DNA from: Deinococci bacterium
GTDB taxonomy: Bacteria; Deinococcota; Deinococci; Deinococcales; Trueperaceae
Assembly: GCA_030149325.1 (NCBI GenBank)
Contig: JASBRS010000019.1
Coordinates: 1 to 63,483, forward strand
Direction: 5' to 3'
Length of the DNA: 63,483 nt
A program made the position numbers and the translations under genes. Shown here one piece after another: positions 34,801 to 44,481 of the stretch (its first letter is position 1; each line of letters opens with the position of its first letter). The notes under the pieces were generated by a model. The model was not told the origin of the DNA and ran no database searches. It was given only the letters and a program-made list of their open reading frames with translations.

Positions 34801-35051
34801 TGTCCCGTCGACTGCCACAGCTCGGTGAGGATCTCGAACAACACCCGCTTGTCGGGGAGCTTGCCCTTGTCGCGGTAGATGATGTTGCGCACCACGTTGG
34901 GGTTGGCGCCGCGGCGCTCCATCTCCTTGCGCAGCCAGTTGATGCTGCCCAGGACGCCGTTGGCGTCGCGTTTCTGGCCGACGGTCTTGCGTACGGCCTC
35001 GAAGATGCCACGCCACGGGCTGACGTGTTCGTCGGGAGGAGCGGAAGCCAT
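31860..35051 (-). CDS. Large P-loop ATPase with TPR-like tail, STAND-like
   Basis: A 1063-residue protein of unknown function. Residues about 15-85 form a small helical domain (LRKEMERRGANPNVVRNIIY) that I do not recognise. A P-loop NTPase follows with Walker A GRPGSGKT at 137-144; the Walker-B-like strand TVFLLHVSQSL (230-240) has His where Asp is normal. Residues about 360-500 look like a winged-helix/arm region, and about 540-1050 are alpha-helical repeats of TPR type (for example GRFDGALRELNLAVRLAHRS). This layout fits STAND signalling ATPases. TAAGAT eight bases before the ATG suggests a leaderless message. It is the first gene before acuABC, 16 bp from acuA. Confidence 0.8.
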   Translation of the reverse strand: MASAPPDEHVSPWRGIFEAVRKTVGQKRDANGVLGSINWLRKEMERRGANPNVVRNIIYRDKGKLPDKRVLFEILTELWQSTGQPPFRAPELEVLLSPGSSAEQEVLQLLGREKRRAYRTFVGGVRSGETPRLLVTGRPGSGKTLLADYVQQALEIPPRAADRIVRLEFSSSDLASALSRLAQALGVPSELIESKLLRIGSSSAFAVQADAQAEVARVIIDAARHGDERTVFLLHVSQSLSGQDSLGLAPLRLNTPEVPRVSASEWLWLSLLEPLGRLPDVAVLASMADIPARTMQRLGTFDGPIKLTPPTTSEARRFVKARLPHLPPAQQEDIVQRAGRSFEELRTLTLLAEVREPVGEQALEGSQLSIEQLSKLVEASGDARLRDFLSALAVLSIPEFPTFRSDVLTRLRSNPGAELNTFELAFLDAVPGSDDAFRCFSRQLARALRQRLQDSDPQRYRALNLAAADGYRDAAWREPGSEKASRFLHHVFEARDWDTMTTWLRRHSIQQSLVRRIWSAAESELDGGPDFQGIARQVAAHYVKLGSYDHADAVAAFDALAASDDADVRAWTLLKRAEGEVLKGRFEQAQRLLATCPGTEVALLRAEVALVRASIARWRSGLDEAARLIDVDARRELERVDDDDAASELARAKADVWAGLIAKDRGDLEGALAEFDGVHTDDDLIRARIAFQKGDVALKLGRFDGALRELNLAVRLAHRSEALVQEQTRFLARRGTLYRRMGDVLSAQQDFAAARSILETSEAEPVEREFWLAKVDDEASLALLAEGRFEEATFSLTRAIERFRAYARAMEVDAEYRILRTTLHIGLAYACRGLAQPFRLPLPVLPLAQADLPDLRHARQRIGEVLDALEAREGDQVFAGLVRKAHLHASLVADRPEAALEHAEVAVATSRFEYQRAEASAAAVAAYLRMADTSGAAESLARGEAALRASLPAAGTGERGDLGLRAQYVALAGATQLQLGASEEAAERLAAALEDPDLSAYHEGLLRAFGEGAERMPPGDGAWREHVRLGELLGLDVRPDVGPARLPDALVARWRHRRNAVPT

Positions 35052-35059
35052 CGTGGGTC

Positions 35060-35065
35060 ATCTTA
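35060..35065 (-). promoter_or_regulatory. Leaderless-type -10 box of the large ATPase
   Basis: TAAGAT on the minus strand, eight bases before the ATG at 35051. Upstream AT-rich bases (35080-35095) may carry the -35. Confidence 0.5.
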
Positions 35066-35160
35066 TCCCCCGATCCGTAAACAAGTACACAGGCAGGAGA
35101 CCCGACGGGCCGGCCGGGCCCCCGGTAGGGAGCGCTCCGGGCCGGGCGCCGAGCCGGTGC

Positions 35161-35166
35161 TATGCT
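35161..35166 (+). promoter_or_regulatory. Leaderless-type -10 box of mqnC
   Basis: TATGCT, seven bases before the ATG at 35174; an ATG inside the box itself is not usable as a start. Confidence 0.55.
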
Positions 35167-35173
35167 CGTGGCC

Positions 35174-36316
35174 ATGGACGTGCTCCACGAAGCTGCGACG
35201 GGGAGGCGCCTGACGCCCGAGGAGGCGGTCGGCCTGTACCGTACGCCGCTGTTCGCGCTGGCCGCGGCGGCCGATGCGGTGCGGCGCCAGCGCACCGACC
35301 CCGAGGTGGTCACCTACCTCATCGATCGCAACATCAACTACTCGAACGTGTGCTCGGTGGGGTGCAGCTTCTGCGGCTTCTACCGGACGCGGCGTCAGGA
35401 CGACGCCTACGTGCTCGGCTACGACGACATCTCCGACAAGGTGCGCGAGCTCGAGGAGGTGGGGGGGACCCGCATCCTGATGCAGGGGGGCGTGAACCGC
35501 TACCTGCCGATGGAGTGGTACGTCGAGCTTCTGCGCTTCCTGAAGGAACGGCACCCCGAGGTCCGGGTGGAGGCCTTCAGCCCCGAGGAGATCAAGGGCC
35601 TCTCCGAGCTGACCGGCATGACCTCCCGGGAGGTGCTCGTGGAGCTGCAGGCGGCCGGCCTCGACGGCCTCCCCGGCGGTGGCGGCGAGATCCTGGTCGA
35701 CGACGTCCGGCACGCGCGCCACGTGGCGCCCGGCCGCATCTCGTCCGACGACTGGATCGCCATCATGGCCGAGGCCCAGGCGCTGGGGCTCTACACCACC
35801 GCCACCATGGTGATCGGCTTCGGCGAGACGCCGGAGCAGCGGGTGGCCAGCATGATGCGGATCCGCGACCAACAGGACCGGGCGCTGGCGACCCACGGCA
35901 ACGGCTTCTCCGCCTTCATCTCCTGGACGCTGCAGACGCAGGGCGTCCGCATCGCCGGCAAGGTGCCCGGCGCCGGAGCGCACGAGTACCTCCAGAACGT
36001 GGCCGTCAGCCGCCTGCTGCTGGACAACGTCCCCAACTTCCAGGCCTCCTGGCCGACGATGGGCTACAAGGTCGCGCAGACGGCGTTGTCGTTCGGCTGC
36101 AACGACTTCGGCAGCACCATGCTGGAGGAGAACGTGGTGTCGCAGGCGGGCGCGCGGCACCGCTCCACGCCGGAGCGCGAGATCGTCCGGCAGATCGTCG
36201 ATGCGGGCTACCGGCCGGCGCAGCGCGACAGCCTCTACGGAGTGGTCCGCTACCCCGACGTGGACGTCCTGCTGGCGGTCCCCGAGGCGGCCGCGCCCGG
36301 CGCGGCCGCGGACTGA
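35174..36316 (+). CDS. mqnC: Cyclic dehypoxanthinyl futalosine synthase
   Basis: A 380-residue radical SAM enzyme of the futalosine route to menaquinone; it cyclises dehypoxanthine futalosine. The iron-sulfur motif is C60-x3-C64-x2-C67 in NINYSNVCSVGCSFCGFYR. Other MqnC-type segments are GGGGEILVDDVR, TTATMVIGFGETPEQRVASM, FSAFISWTLQTQ and FGCNDFGSTMLEENVVSQAG. The related MqnE differs in these regions. Followed 11 bp later by mqnX. Confidence 0.94.
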   Translation: MDVLHEAATGRRLTPEEAVGLYRTPLFALAAAADAVRRQRTDPEVVTYLIDRNINYSNVCSVGCSFCGFYRTRRQDDAYVLGYDDISDKVRELEEVGGTRILMQGGVNRYLPMEWYVELLRFLKERHPEVRVEAFSPEEIKGLSELTGMTSREVLVELQAAGLDGLPGGGGEILVDDVRHARHVAPGRISSDDWIAIMAEAQALGLYTTATMVIGFGETPEQRVASMMRIRDQQDRALATHGNGFSAFISWTLQTQGVRIAGKVPGAGAHEYLQNVAVSRLLLDNVPNFQASWPTMGYKVAQTALSFGCNDFGSTMLEENVVSQAGARHRSTPEREIVRQIVDAGYRPAQRDSLYGVVRYPDVDVLLAVPEAAAPGAAAD

Positions 36317-36327
36317 CGCCGACGAGG

Positions 36328-37479
36328 GTGCTGACGCGCGAGCTGCTCCGGGCCGAGGTGGTCTACAACGGCCTCGGCACGCCCCGGCGTGACGGTGCGG
36401 TGGTGATCCAGGACGACGGTCGCCGGCGCCAGGTGATCGCGGTGCAGGCGGCCGCCGAGGCGAGGCGTGCCTTCCCCGACGCGGTCGAGCGCGACGCCGG
36501 CTTCGCGCTCTCGCCGGCTCCCGTCAACGCCCACACCCACCTCGACCTCAGCTCCATGCCCTACACGGCCGGCAGCTACCCGGCCTTCATCGACGCCGTC
36601 ATCCGCCACCGCGACGGTGGCGCGCGCGGGCTCGAGGCCGCGCGGCGCGGCCTGGACGAGGTGCTCGCGGGCGGCGTGTCGGTGGTCGGCGACATCGTCA
36701 CCGACGAGGAGGTCATGCGCTTCCTGCTCGGCCACCCCGGGGTGACGGGCGTGGCCTACTGGGAGGTGCTGGGGCCGGACCCGGCGCGGGCCGACGAGGT
36801 GTTCGAGGCCACCCGCCGCCGTCTGGCGCACTTCCGTGCGTTGGAACGCGACGGCGGCGTACGTGTCGGCCTCAGCCCGCACACGCCGCACACCGTCAGC
36901 GCGCCGCTGCTCCAGCGCCTGGCAGCGCTGGCGCGGGCCGAGGCGATCCCGATGCAGATCCACGTGGCGGAGACGGCCGACGAGGTGCGCCTGCACCGTC
37001 ACGGCGACGGCCCGCTGGCGGAGTTGCTGGGGCGCTTCGGGGTGCCCTGGCGGGCGAGCGGCCGGAGCCCGCTGGGCTACCTCGCCGAGTTGGGGGTGCT
37101 GGACGCCCGCCCCACCCTGGTGCACATGGTCCACGTCGACGAGGACGACGTCCGCAGGGTGCAGCACGCCGACTGCGCCGTCGTGCACTGTCCTCGCTCC
37201 AACGCGGCCCTCGGCTGCGGGCGCTTCCCGTGGGAGCTCTACGCCCGCTTCGGGGTGGACGTCGCCTTCGGCACCGACTCGCTCGGCTCGTCGCCGTCGC
37301 TGGCGGTCACCGACGAGGTGGCCGCGGCGCGGGTGGTGCACGGCGAGCGCGCCAGCCCGCAGGCGCTGGTGCGCGCCGCGGTGAAGGGCGGCTACCGCGC
37401 GCTCGGCATGACGCCGCCGCGCCTGCTGCGAGGGGCGGAGGCCGACGGCCTGTTCGCCTGGCCCGTGTCGACTGCGTGA
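36328..37479 (+). CDS. mqnX: Aminodeoxyfutalosine deaminase (amidohydrolase)
   Basis: A 383-residue metal-dependent amidohydrolase. Metal ligands are H69-x-H71 in NAHTHLD, a His in IHVAETADE, and FGTDSLGSSPSL near the C-terminus. In the variant futalosine pathway MqnX turns aminodeoxyfutalosine into futalosine before MqnB acts; position right after mqnC makes this call likely. GTG at 36328 is the first start fitting the frame after the mqnC stop; the ribosome site is weak, so coupling is likely. Generic chlorohydrolase/cytosine deaminase function is the alternative. Confidence 0.85.
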   Translation: MLTRELLRAEVVYNGLGTPRRDGAVVIQDDGRRRQVIAVQAAAEARRAFPDAVERDAGFALSPAPVNAHTHLDLSSMPYTAGSYPAFIDAVIRHRDGGARGLEAARRGLDEVLAGGVSVVGDIVTDEEVMRFLLGHPGVTGVAYWEVLGPDPARADEVFEATRRRLAHFRALERDGGVRVGLSPHTPHTVSAPLLQRLAALARAEAIPMQIHVAETADEVRLHRHGDGPLAELLGRFGVPWRASGRSPLGYLAELGVLDARPTLVHMVHVDEDDVRRVQHADCAVVHCPRSNAALGCGRFPWELYARFGVDVAFGTDSLGSSPSLAVTDEVAAARVVHGERASPQALVRAAVKGGYRALGMTPPRLLRGAEADGLFAWPVSTA

Positions 37480-37561
37480 CATCGCCGGAGGAGCCCACGA
37501 CCGTAGATTGGGAACGACCACCACGCGTCGAGCTCGCTCGAAGCGCCCCCTGGGAGGATCC

Positions 37562-37888
37562 ATGGCAGACACCCACGTCCTGACGGACGACAACTTCAGT
37601 GCCGAGACCAGCGACGGGCTGGTGCTCGTCGACTTCTGGGCGCCCTGGTGCGGCCCCTGCCGGCTGGTCGGGCCGGTCATCGAAGACCTCGCCGGCGACT
37701 ACCAGGGCAAGGTCAAGGTCGGCAAGCTGAACGTCGACGACAACCAGCAGGTCGCCATGCAGTTCCGGGTGATGAGCATCCCGACCGTCATCCTGTTCAA
37801 GGACGGCCAGCCGGTCGAGACGATGATCGGGGCGCAACCCAAGAGCGCCTACCAGAAGAGGCTGCAGCCCTACCTTCAGGCCAACTGA
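37562..37888 (+). CDS. trxA: Thioredoxin
   Basis: A 108-residue thioredoxin with the active site WCGPC (C30, C33) in VDFWAPWCGPCRLVGPVIE and the cis-Pro loop VMSIPTVILFKDG. It reduces disulfides in the cytoplasm. GGGAGG precedes the ATG; TAGATT near 37504 may be its -10, so it need not depend on the mqn genes. Ends in a very strong terminator. Confidence 0.97.
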   Translation: MADTHVLTDDNFSAETSDGLVLVDFWAPWCGPCRLVGPVIEDLAGDYQGKVKVGKLNVDDNQQVAMQFRVMSIPTVILFKDGQPVETMIGAQPKSAYQKRLQPYLQAN

Positions 37889-37906
37889 AGCCCTCGAGGC
37901 AGAACC

Positions 37907-37951
37907 GGGACGCCAGGGCCGGGCTCCGAACGGAGCCCGGCCCTGGCGTCC
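37907..37951. terminator. Long perfect hairpin after thioredoxin
   Basis: CGCCAGGGCCGGGCTCCG pairs perfectly with its complement around two bases, and three or four further pairs extend the stem to about 21 bp. It separates converging trxA and the large secreted-protein gene, so it probably works both ways. Confidence 0.85.
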
Positions 37952-37960
37952 TTCGAGCTG

Positions 37961-39847
37961 TCAGTGGATCGGCAACAGGGTGTGGCCGACGCGGAGGTCA
38001 CCCTGCCACACCACCCAGCCGCGCCGTGTCCCGAGGTGACCGGCCACCACGTCGAGGGCATCGGCGGGCAGCTCGGTCACCGCCAGGAGCTCGGCCAGGC
38101 CGGGCGCCGCGGCCGCGGGTGCGGCCGTCGGGGCGGGGTGCGCGGAGTGACGCGCCTCGGCCAGGGCGCCCTGCAGCGCGAAGGCCAGCGGCTGCGCTAC
38201 CGACCGCAGCACGGCGGCCGCACCGTGCAGGTCGGCGGCAGGATCGTCCGCTCGTACCGCGCTGGCGTCGGACGGCGCCGCGGCCAAGGCTGCCGCCAGC
38301 GGTCCGGCGTGGACCGTGGGGCCGCCTCGGTAGGTGTCGACGATGCTGCGCAGCGCGGCCGAGGGTGACGCCAGCACCAGCCAGTTGCCGACCAGCGCGA
38401 CGCCGACATCGACACTCGGACCGATCTGGATGCGCGTGAAGCCCACGTCCCGGTAGCTCTCGCTGCGCACCGCCACCAGGGCTCGGGGGGGAACGCCGCC
38501 GGCGCGCTCGGCAGGGAGGGTGTCGAGCAGGACGCCCAGGGCGGCGCCGATCCGATCGAGCCCCGCGCGCGCCTGGCCGGCGGACGCCACCGGCACGATC
38601 GTCACCTGGGCCGGGAGGCCCAGCAGCGCCTGCGGCGTGCCCGTCGGGGCAGGGAGCTCGACCGAGGTGACGACGTTGCCCAGCCAGGGGAAGAGATCGG
38701 CGGAGAGGTCGATGCCGGTGCGCTGGCGCAGCAGCACTAGCGGGTCGAGCGGCTGGCCGCCGGCAGCGGTGACGTCACGGACGAGCCCCGCAAGGTAGTC
38801 GGCCCAGGCCGAAAGGCGGAGGTTCGACGCCTCCACGCCCAGCGCGCTCGCCGGCACCAACAGGCTGGGGCGGGCGTGACAGCCGTCGCAGCGGATCAGG
38901 CGGGCCAGCGTGGGGTCGCCGCCTTCGGCATCGACGTGGACCCAGCTCTCCTGCACCTGGCCATCGGCCGTGTCCTGGACGCGCCATGCCGACCAGGGAA
39001 CGGTGCGAAGGGCGGATTGCAGGCGCGTGAGCGCAGTTCGGGCCGTGGGGTCGGCAGCGACGCCTGGGACGGTGCCGAGGAGGTCGGCGACCGCGGCACC
39101 ATCGAAGGTCACGCCGAGACCGGGGCCGGTGAGTGCCGGGCTCGAGCCCGCCCCCGAGGTGGTCAGGTTGGGCTCGGAGCTGCCATGCGCGAGCCGCACC
39201 GTGGTTCTCTCCAGGTCGGCGCTGGTGGACACCGCCAGCACGTCGCCGAAGCGAGCGGCGGTGACCTCCGTGCCCTCGAAGCTCAGGGGCAGCAGGGCCA
39301 CGCCGTCCTGCTCCAGGGCGGAACCGTGGCCGAAGCACGTGTGCAGGGCGTCGAGCACCGCGCCGGGGGTATCGGTGCTGCCGGGCGCGAACCTCAGGAG
39401 CAGCAGGGCTGCAGGCAGCGGGACGCGTGCGGTAGCCGAGATCGCCAGCAGCCCCTCCTGCAGGTCGGGCGAGAGGTTCGCGAGCGCGGGGCAGTGAGGG
39501 GCGAGGGTGCTCGGCCGGCCCTTGCCCTGGAGGAGGTCGAGCACGGCGCCGATCGCTGCGGAGGCCCGGCCGTCGCCCGCTTGCGGGCCACCGAGGGTGT
39601 CCCGCACGTACGTCAGCCCTGCCACCAGCGTCTGCCGGGCGGTCGCGACGTCGAGCCCGGCGAGGTCGCGCCGGAGGGCGGGGTAGCTGGTGTCATGGCC
39701 GCCGACGTGCACCGCCAGCACGGTGGAGCTCGGCGCCAGAGCCGCCAGCGGCGCGGCGGCGTAGCCGCCGGCCGTTCCCAGTACGACGACCGCCAGGACG
39801 GCACGTAGCAGCACGTCCGCGCGGAGCGGGATGGAGCCTCGAAGCAT
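37961..39847 (-). CDS. Large secreted protein, unknown
   Basis: A 628-residue exported protein. The N-terminal MLRGSIPLRADVLLRAVLAV region is a signal peptide or anchor. The body resembles uncharacterised secreted proteins of the DUF3352 type, with alternating segments such as PWLGNVVTSVELPAPTGTPQ and VALVGNWLVLASPSAALRSI. It contains one CDGCH stretch (the C-x-x-C-H pattern of covalent haem) but no other cytochrome feature, so haem binding is doubtful. AAGGGGGC lies before the ATG. Only 64 bp separate it from the lipoprotein gene. Confidence 0.75.
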   Translation of the reverse strand: MLRGSIPLRADVLLRAVLAVVVLGTAGGYAAAPLAALAPSSTVLAVHVGGHDTSYPALRRDLAGLDVATARQTLVAGLTYVRDTLGGPQAGDGRASAAIGAVLDLLQGKGRPSTLAPHCPALANLSPDLQEGLLAISATARVPLPAALLLLRFAPGSTDTPGAVLDALHTCFGHGSALEQDGVALLPLSFEGTEVTAARFGDVLAVSTSADLERTTVRLAHGSSEPNLTTSGAGSSPALTGPGLGVTFDGAAVADLLGTVPGVAADPTARTALTRLQSALRTVPWSAWRVQDTADGQVQESWVHVDAEGGDPTLARLIRCDGCHARPSLLVPASALGVEASNLRLSAWADYLAGLVRDVTAAGGQPLDPLVLLRQRTGIDLSADLFPWLGNVVTSVELPAPTGTPQALLGLPAQVTIVPVASAGQARAGLDRIGAALGVLLDTLPAERAGGVPPRALVAVRSESYRDVGFTRIQIGPSVDVGVALVGNWLVLASPSAALRSIVDTYRGGPTVHAGPLAAALAAAPSDASAVRADDPAADLHGAAAVLRSVAQPLAFALQGALAEARHSAHPAPTAAPAAAAPGLAELLAVTELPADALDVVAGHLGTRRGWVVWQGDLRVGHTLLPIH

Positions 39848-39911
39848 GATGAGCCCCCTTCTGCGGCCGCGGTGCCCCCCGGAGACGTGTGCGGCGGGCG
39901 ATGGGGCCGCG

Positions 39912-40274
39912 TTACGGCGTGGCGATGCGCCGGACGCCGGCCGGCGAGACCAGCCAGACGATGCCCGGGACCTGGCTGGAGGTGATCCGGAGCCGGTACG
40001 ACGAGCCGTTCTGGGCGTACGACTCGAGCGTCCAGCGGGCGCCGGGCGGCAGGGTCACGTCGACCAGCACGTTGGTGGTGTAGCTGCCGGACTCGAGGTA
40101 GCCGATGGCCATGCGATGGAACACGATCTGGGCGGTCCGGTCGACCTGTCCGGCGGCGTCGCCCGCCGGCAGCGGTGCCTGCGTCGTCGGTGCGCAGCTC
40201 GCCAGCAGCAGCGTCAGCGACGCGATGGCGGCGAGCAGGGCCGCGACGGCGGTGCGAGCGGGTTCGGTCCTCAC
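39912..40274 (-). CDS. Small lipoprotein, unknown
   Basis: A 120-residue protein with a type II signal: TAVAALLAAIASLTLLLASC, where LLASC is the lipobox, so Cys27 is predicted to carry lipid. The mature part is a small beta-rich domain with no recognised family. GTG start at 40274 lies six bases behind TAGCAT, so the message is probably leaderless. Confidence 0.78.
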   Translation of the reverse strand: MRTEPARTAVAALLAAIASLTLLLASCAPTTQAPLPAGDAAGQVDRTAQIVFHRMAIGYLESGSYTTNVLVDVTLPPGARWTLESYAQNGSSYRLRITSSQVPGIVWLVSPAGVRRIATP

Positions 40275-40280
40275 GACACC

Positions 40281-40286
40281 ATGCTA
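40281..40286 (-). promoter_or_regulatory. Leaderless-type -10 box of the lipoprotein gene
   Basis: TAGCAT on the minus strand, six bases before the GTG at 40274. Confidence 0.55.
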
Positions 40287-40337
40287 CAGGCTGCCGGCGC
40301 CGGGATGCTGCGAGGTCGGCGGCATCGAGCCCTGCGT

Positions 40338-41030
40338 TCAGCGGTCGAGCACCGGCGCGAGCGCCAGGCGCACGACGTAGCGCTGCGCTCCCTCCTTCTG
40401 CTCGTAGCGCAGCAGCAGCTCGTACATCTCGCGCTGCAGCGCCTTGGCGTCCTCGAAGTCGAGGGTGACGCTGTCGCGCCACGACGACAGTACCGCCGGG
40501 GCGCCGGCGTCGAGGGTCGTGGCGTCCGCCTCCGGCGTGACCGCCGTCTGCACCTGCAGCCGCCCGCGCTCGTCGCGGTAGATGCGGGTGCCCCAGGTGC
40601 CGAGCGCCTCGATGCGGGCGCGCACCACGTTGCGGCGGAGCTGGCGTTCCCAGAAGGCGTCGCGCTCGGCCAGCGAGGCCTCCAGCGACTCCGCGGCGGT
40701 GGCCTCGAAGGGCACGAAGAACAGGTCGGCCACGGTGCGGTAGCGCTTGATCGCGCGGCCGCGGCGCGGCGTCTCGCCCACGACCTCCAGCAGACCGGCG
40801 GCCAGGAAGCGCTGGACCCTCTTGAGGACGGTGTTGGGACGCTCGCCGCCATCGAGGGCGGCCTCGCCGATGGTGCGCTCGCGGCCCAGGAAGGGGGCGA
40901 GCTGGCGCAACGTGGTGGGGTTCATGAGCAGCTCTGCGGCCGCGGGATCGCGTACCAGACGGAAAGGCTGGGCAGGGGACGGGGGTTCGGGAGCCGGCCT
41001 CGGCCGGCTACGTGAATCGGGGACCTTCAT
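40338..41030 (-). CDS. Winged-helix transcriptional regulator, unknown target
   Basis: A 230-residue protein with an ArsR-like winged-helix at about 35-95: [20 protein letters not shown], then [20 protein letters not shown] and a wing ending [19 protein letters not shown]. The C-terminal 130 residues are helical/beta and may bind a ligand or dimerise. It is divergent from aconitase by 202 bp, so control of acn is a fair guess. Start at 41030 rather than four codons earlier follows from the TATGCT box. Confidence 0.78.
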   Translation of the reverse strand: MKVPDSRSRPRPAPEPPSPAQPFRLVRDPAAAELLMNPTTLRQLAPFLGRERTIGEAALDGGERPNTVLKRVQRFLAAGLLEVVGETPRRGRAIKRYRTVADLFFVPFEATAAESLEASLAERDAFWERQLRRNVVRARIEALGTWGTRIYRDERGRLQVQTAVTPEADATTLDAGAPAVLSSWRDSVTLDFEDAKALQREMYELLLRYEQKEGAQRYVVRLALAPVLDR

Positions 41031-41037
41031 GTCACGT

Positions 41038-41043
41038 AGCATA
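41038..41043 (-). promoter_or_regulatory. Leaderless-type -10 box of the winged-helix gene
   Basis: TATGCT on the minus strand, seven bases before the ATG at 41030. Confidence 0.55.
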
Positions 41044-41109
41044 GGACGAGACTGGACCCAGAGGGGGCGGGAGCGCTTCCGAGCGACCGGGAGATCTCCT
41101 CGGGGCCGC

Positions 41110-41115
41110 TACAAT
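41110..41115 (+). promoter_or_regulatory. -10 box of aconitase
   Basis: TACAAT, giving a leader of about 110 nt before the ATG at 41233. Confidence 0.5.
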
Positions 41116-41232
41116 GGGTCCCGCAGGCGGACCTCGTCGGTTCGCGCCCGGGTCGAAGCGCCCGACGCCGCCGCTCCGGTGCGATGCCGGGGTGGCCCGA
41201 GGCGATCCCCTCCCCTCTGCGAAGGAGCAAGC

Positions 41233-43968
<2,736 letters not shown>

Positions 43969-43984
43969 CGTCGGGAAGCTGAAC

Positions 43985-44028
43985 GCCGGCGCGCCGGGTG
44001 GGAAATCCTTCCCGCTCGGCGCGCCGGC
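43985..44028 (+). terminator. Terminator hairpin after aconitase
   Basis: GCCGGCGCGCCG pairs with CGGCGCGCCGGC and an inner GGGAA pairs with TTCCC, giving a two-part stem. The next -10 box starts six bases later. Confidence 0.75.
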
Positions 44029-44034
44029 CTCACG

Positions 44035-44040
44035 TATACT
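44035..44040 (+). promoter_or_regulatory. Leaderless-type -10 box of the 139-codon gene
   Basis: TATACT, six bases before the ATG at 44047. Confidence 0.65.
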
Positions 44041-44046
44041 CGGCCC

Positions 44047-44466
44047 ATGCGGGGTTTCCTCACCTTCCTGGTCATCGCCGCCATCGTCTTCTTCGCCGTC
44101 GGCGAGACGCACGGCTGGTACCTCGGCATCCCGTCGCACACGCCCGTGTTCGTGTACAAGATGACGGCCTCGGGGCAGGCGTCGCGCCAGACGTTCAACG
44201 TCGATGCCCTGCCGGTCAAGCTGACCGGCACCGTGCGGCACGGCAGCGTCGAGGTCAAGGTGATCTTCCAGACGCCCGAGAGCTTCCAGTCCATGAAGCC
44301 CGCGGGCCCCGACGACACCATCTTCGAGCAGACCTACAGCAAGGGGCAGCGCATCGCCATCGACCGCAAGTTCGAGGGCGGCAAGGGCGACTACACCGTG
44401 GTCCTGAACTTCACCGACGCCACCGGCCTGTTCCGGCTCGTCGTCCCCAACGAGAACCAGCTCTAG
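44047..44466 (+). CDS. Membrane-anchored protein of 139 residues, unknown
   Basis: One N-terminal hydrophobic helix (GFLTFLVIAAIVFFAVGET) followed by a soluble beta-rich domain facing outward (TFNVDALPVKLTGTVRHGSV and similar). No family recognised. It sits in its own unit between the aconitase terminator and the convergent SDR gene, 15 bp away. A textbook TATACT-N6-ATG start supports expression. Confidence 0.75.
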   Translation: MRGFLTFLVIAAIVFFAVGETHGWYLGIPSHTPVFVYKMTASGQASRQTFNVDALPVKLTGTVRHGSVEVKVIFQTPESFQSMKPAGPDDTIFEQTYSKGQRIAIDRKFEGGKGDYTVVLNFTDATGLFRLVVPNENQL

Positions 44467-44481
44467 CGGCCCGGCAGGGGC

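Noticed and set aside
31860-35051. Anti-phage STAND defence system
   Set aside because: No effector domain is recognisable, neighbours are metabolic genes, and there are no mobile or defence genes nearby. It is reported as an unknown ATPase only.
39847-39912. Operon-linked cytochrome module suggested by CDGCH
   Set aside because: Only one haem-type motif, no cytochrome maturation genes, and the protein otherwise looks like a generic secreted protein.
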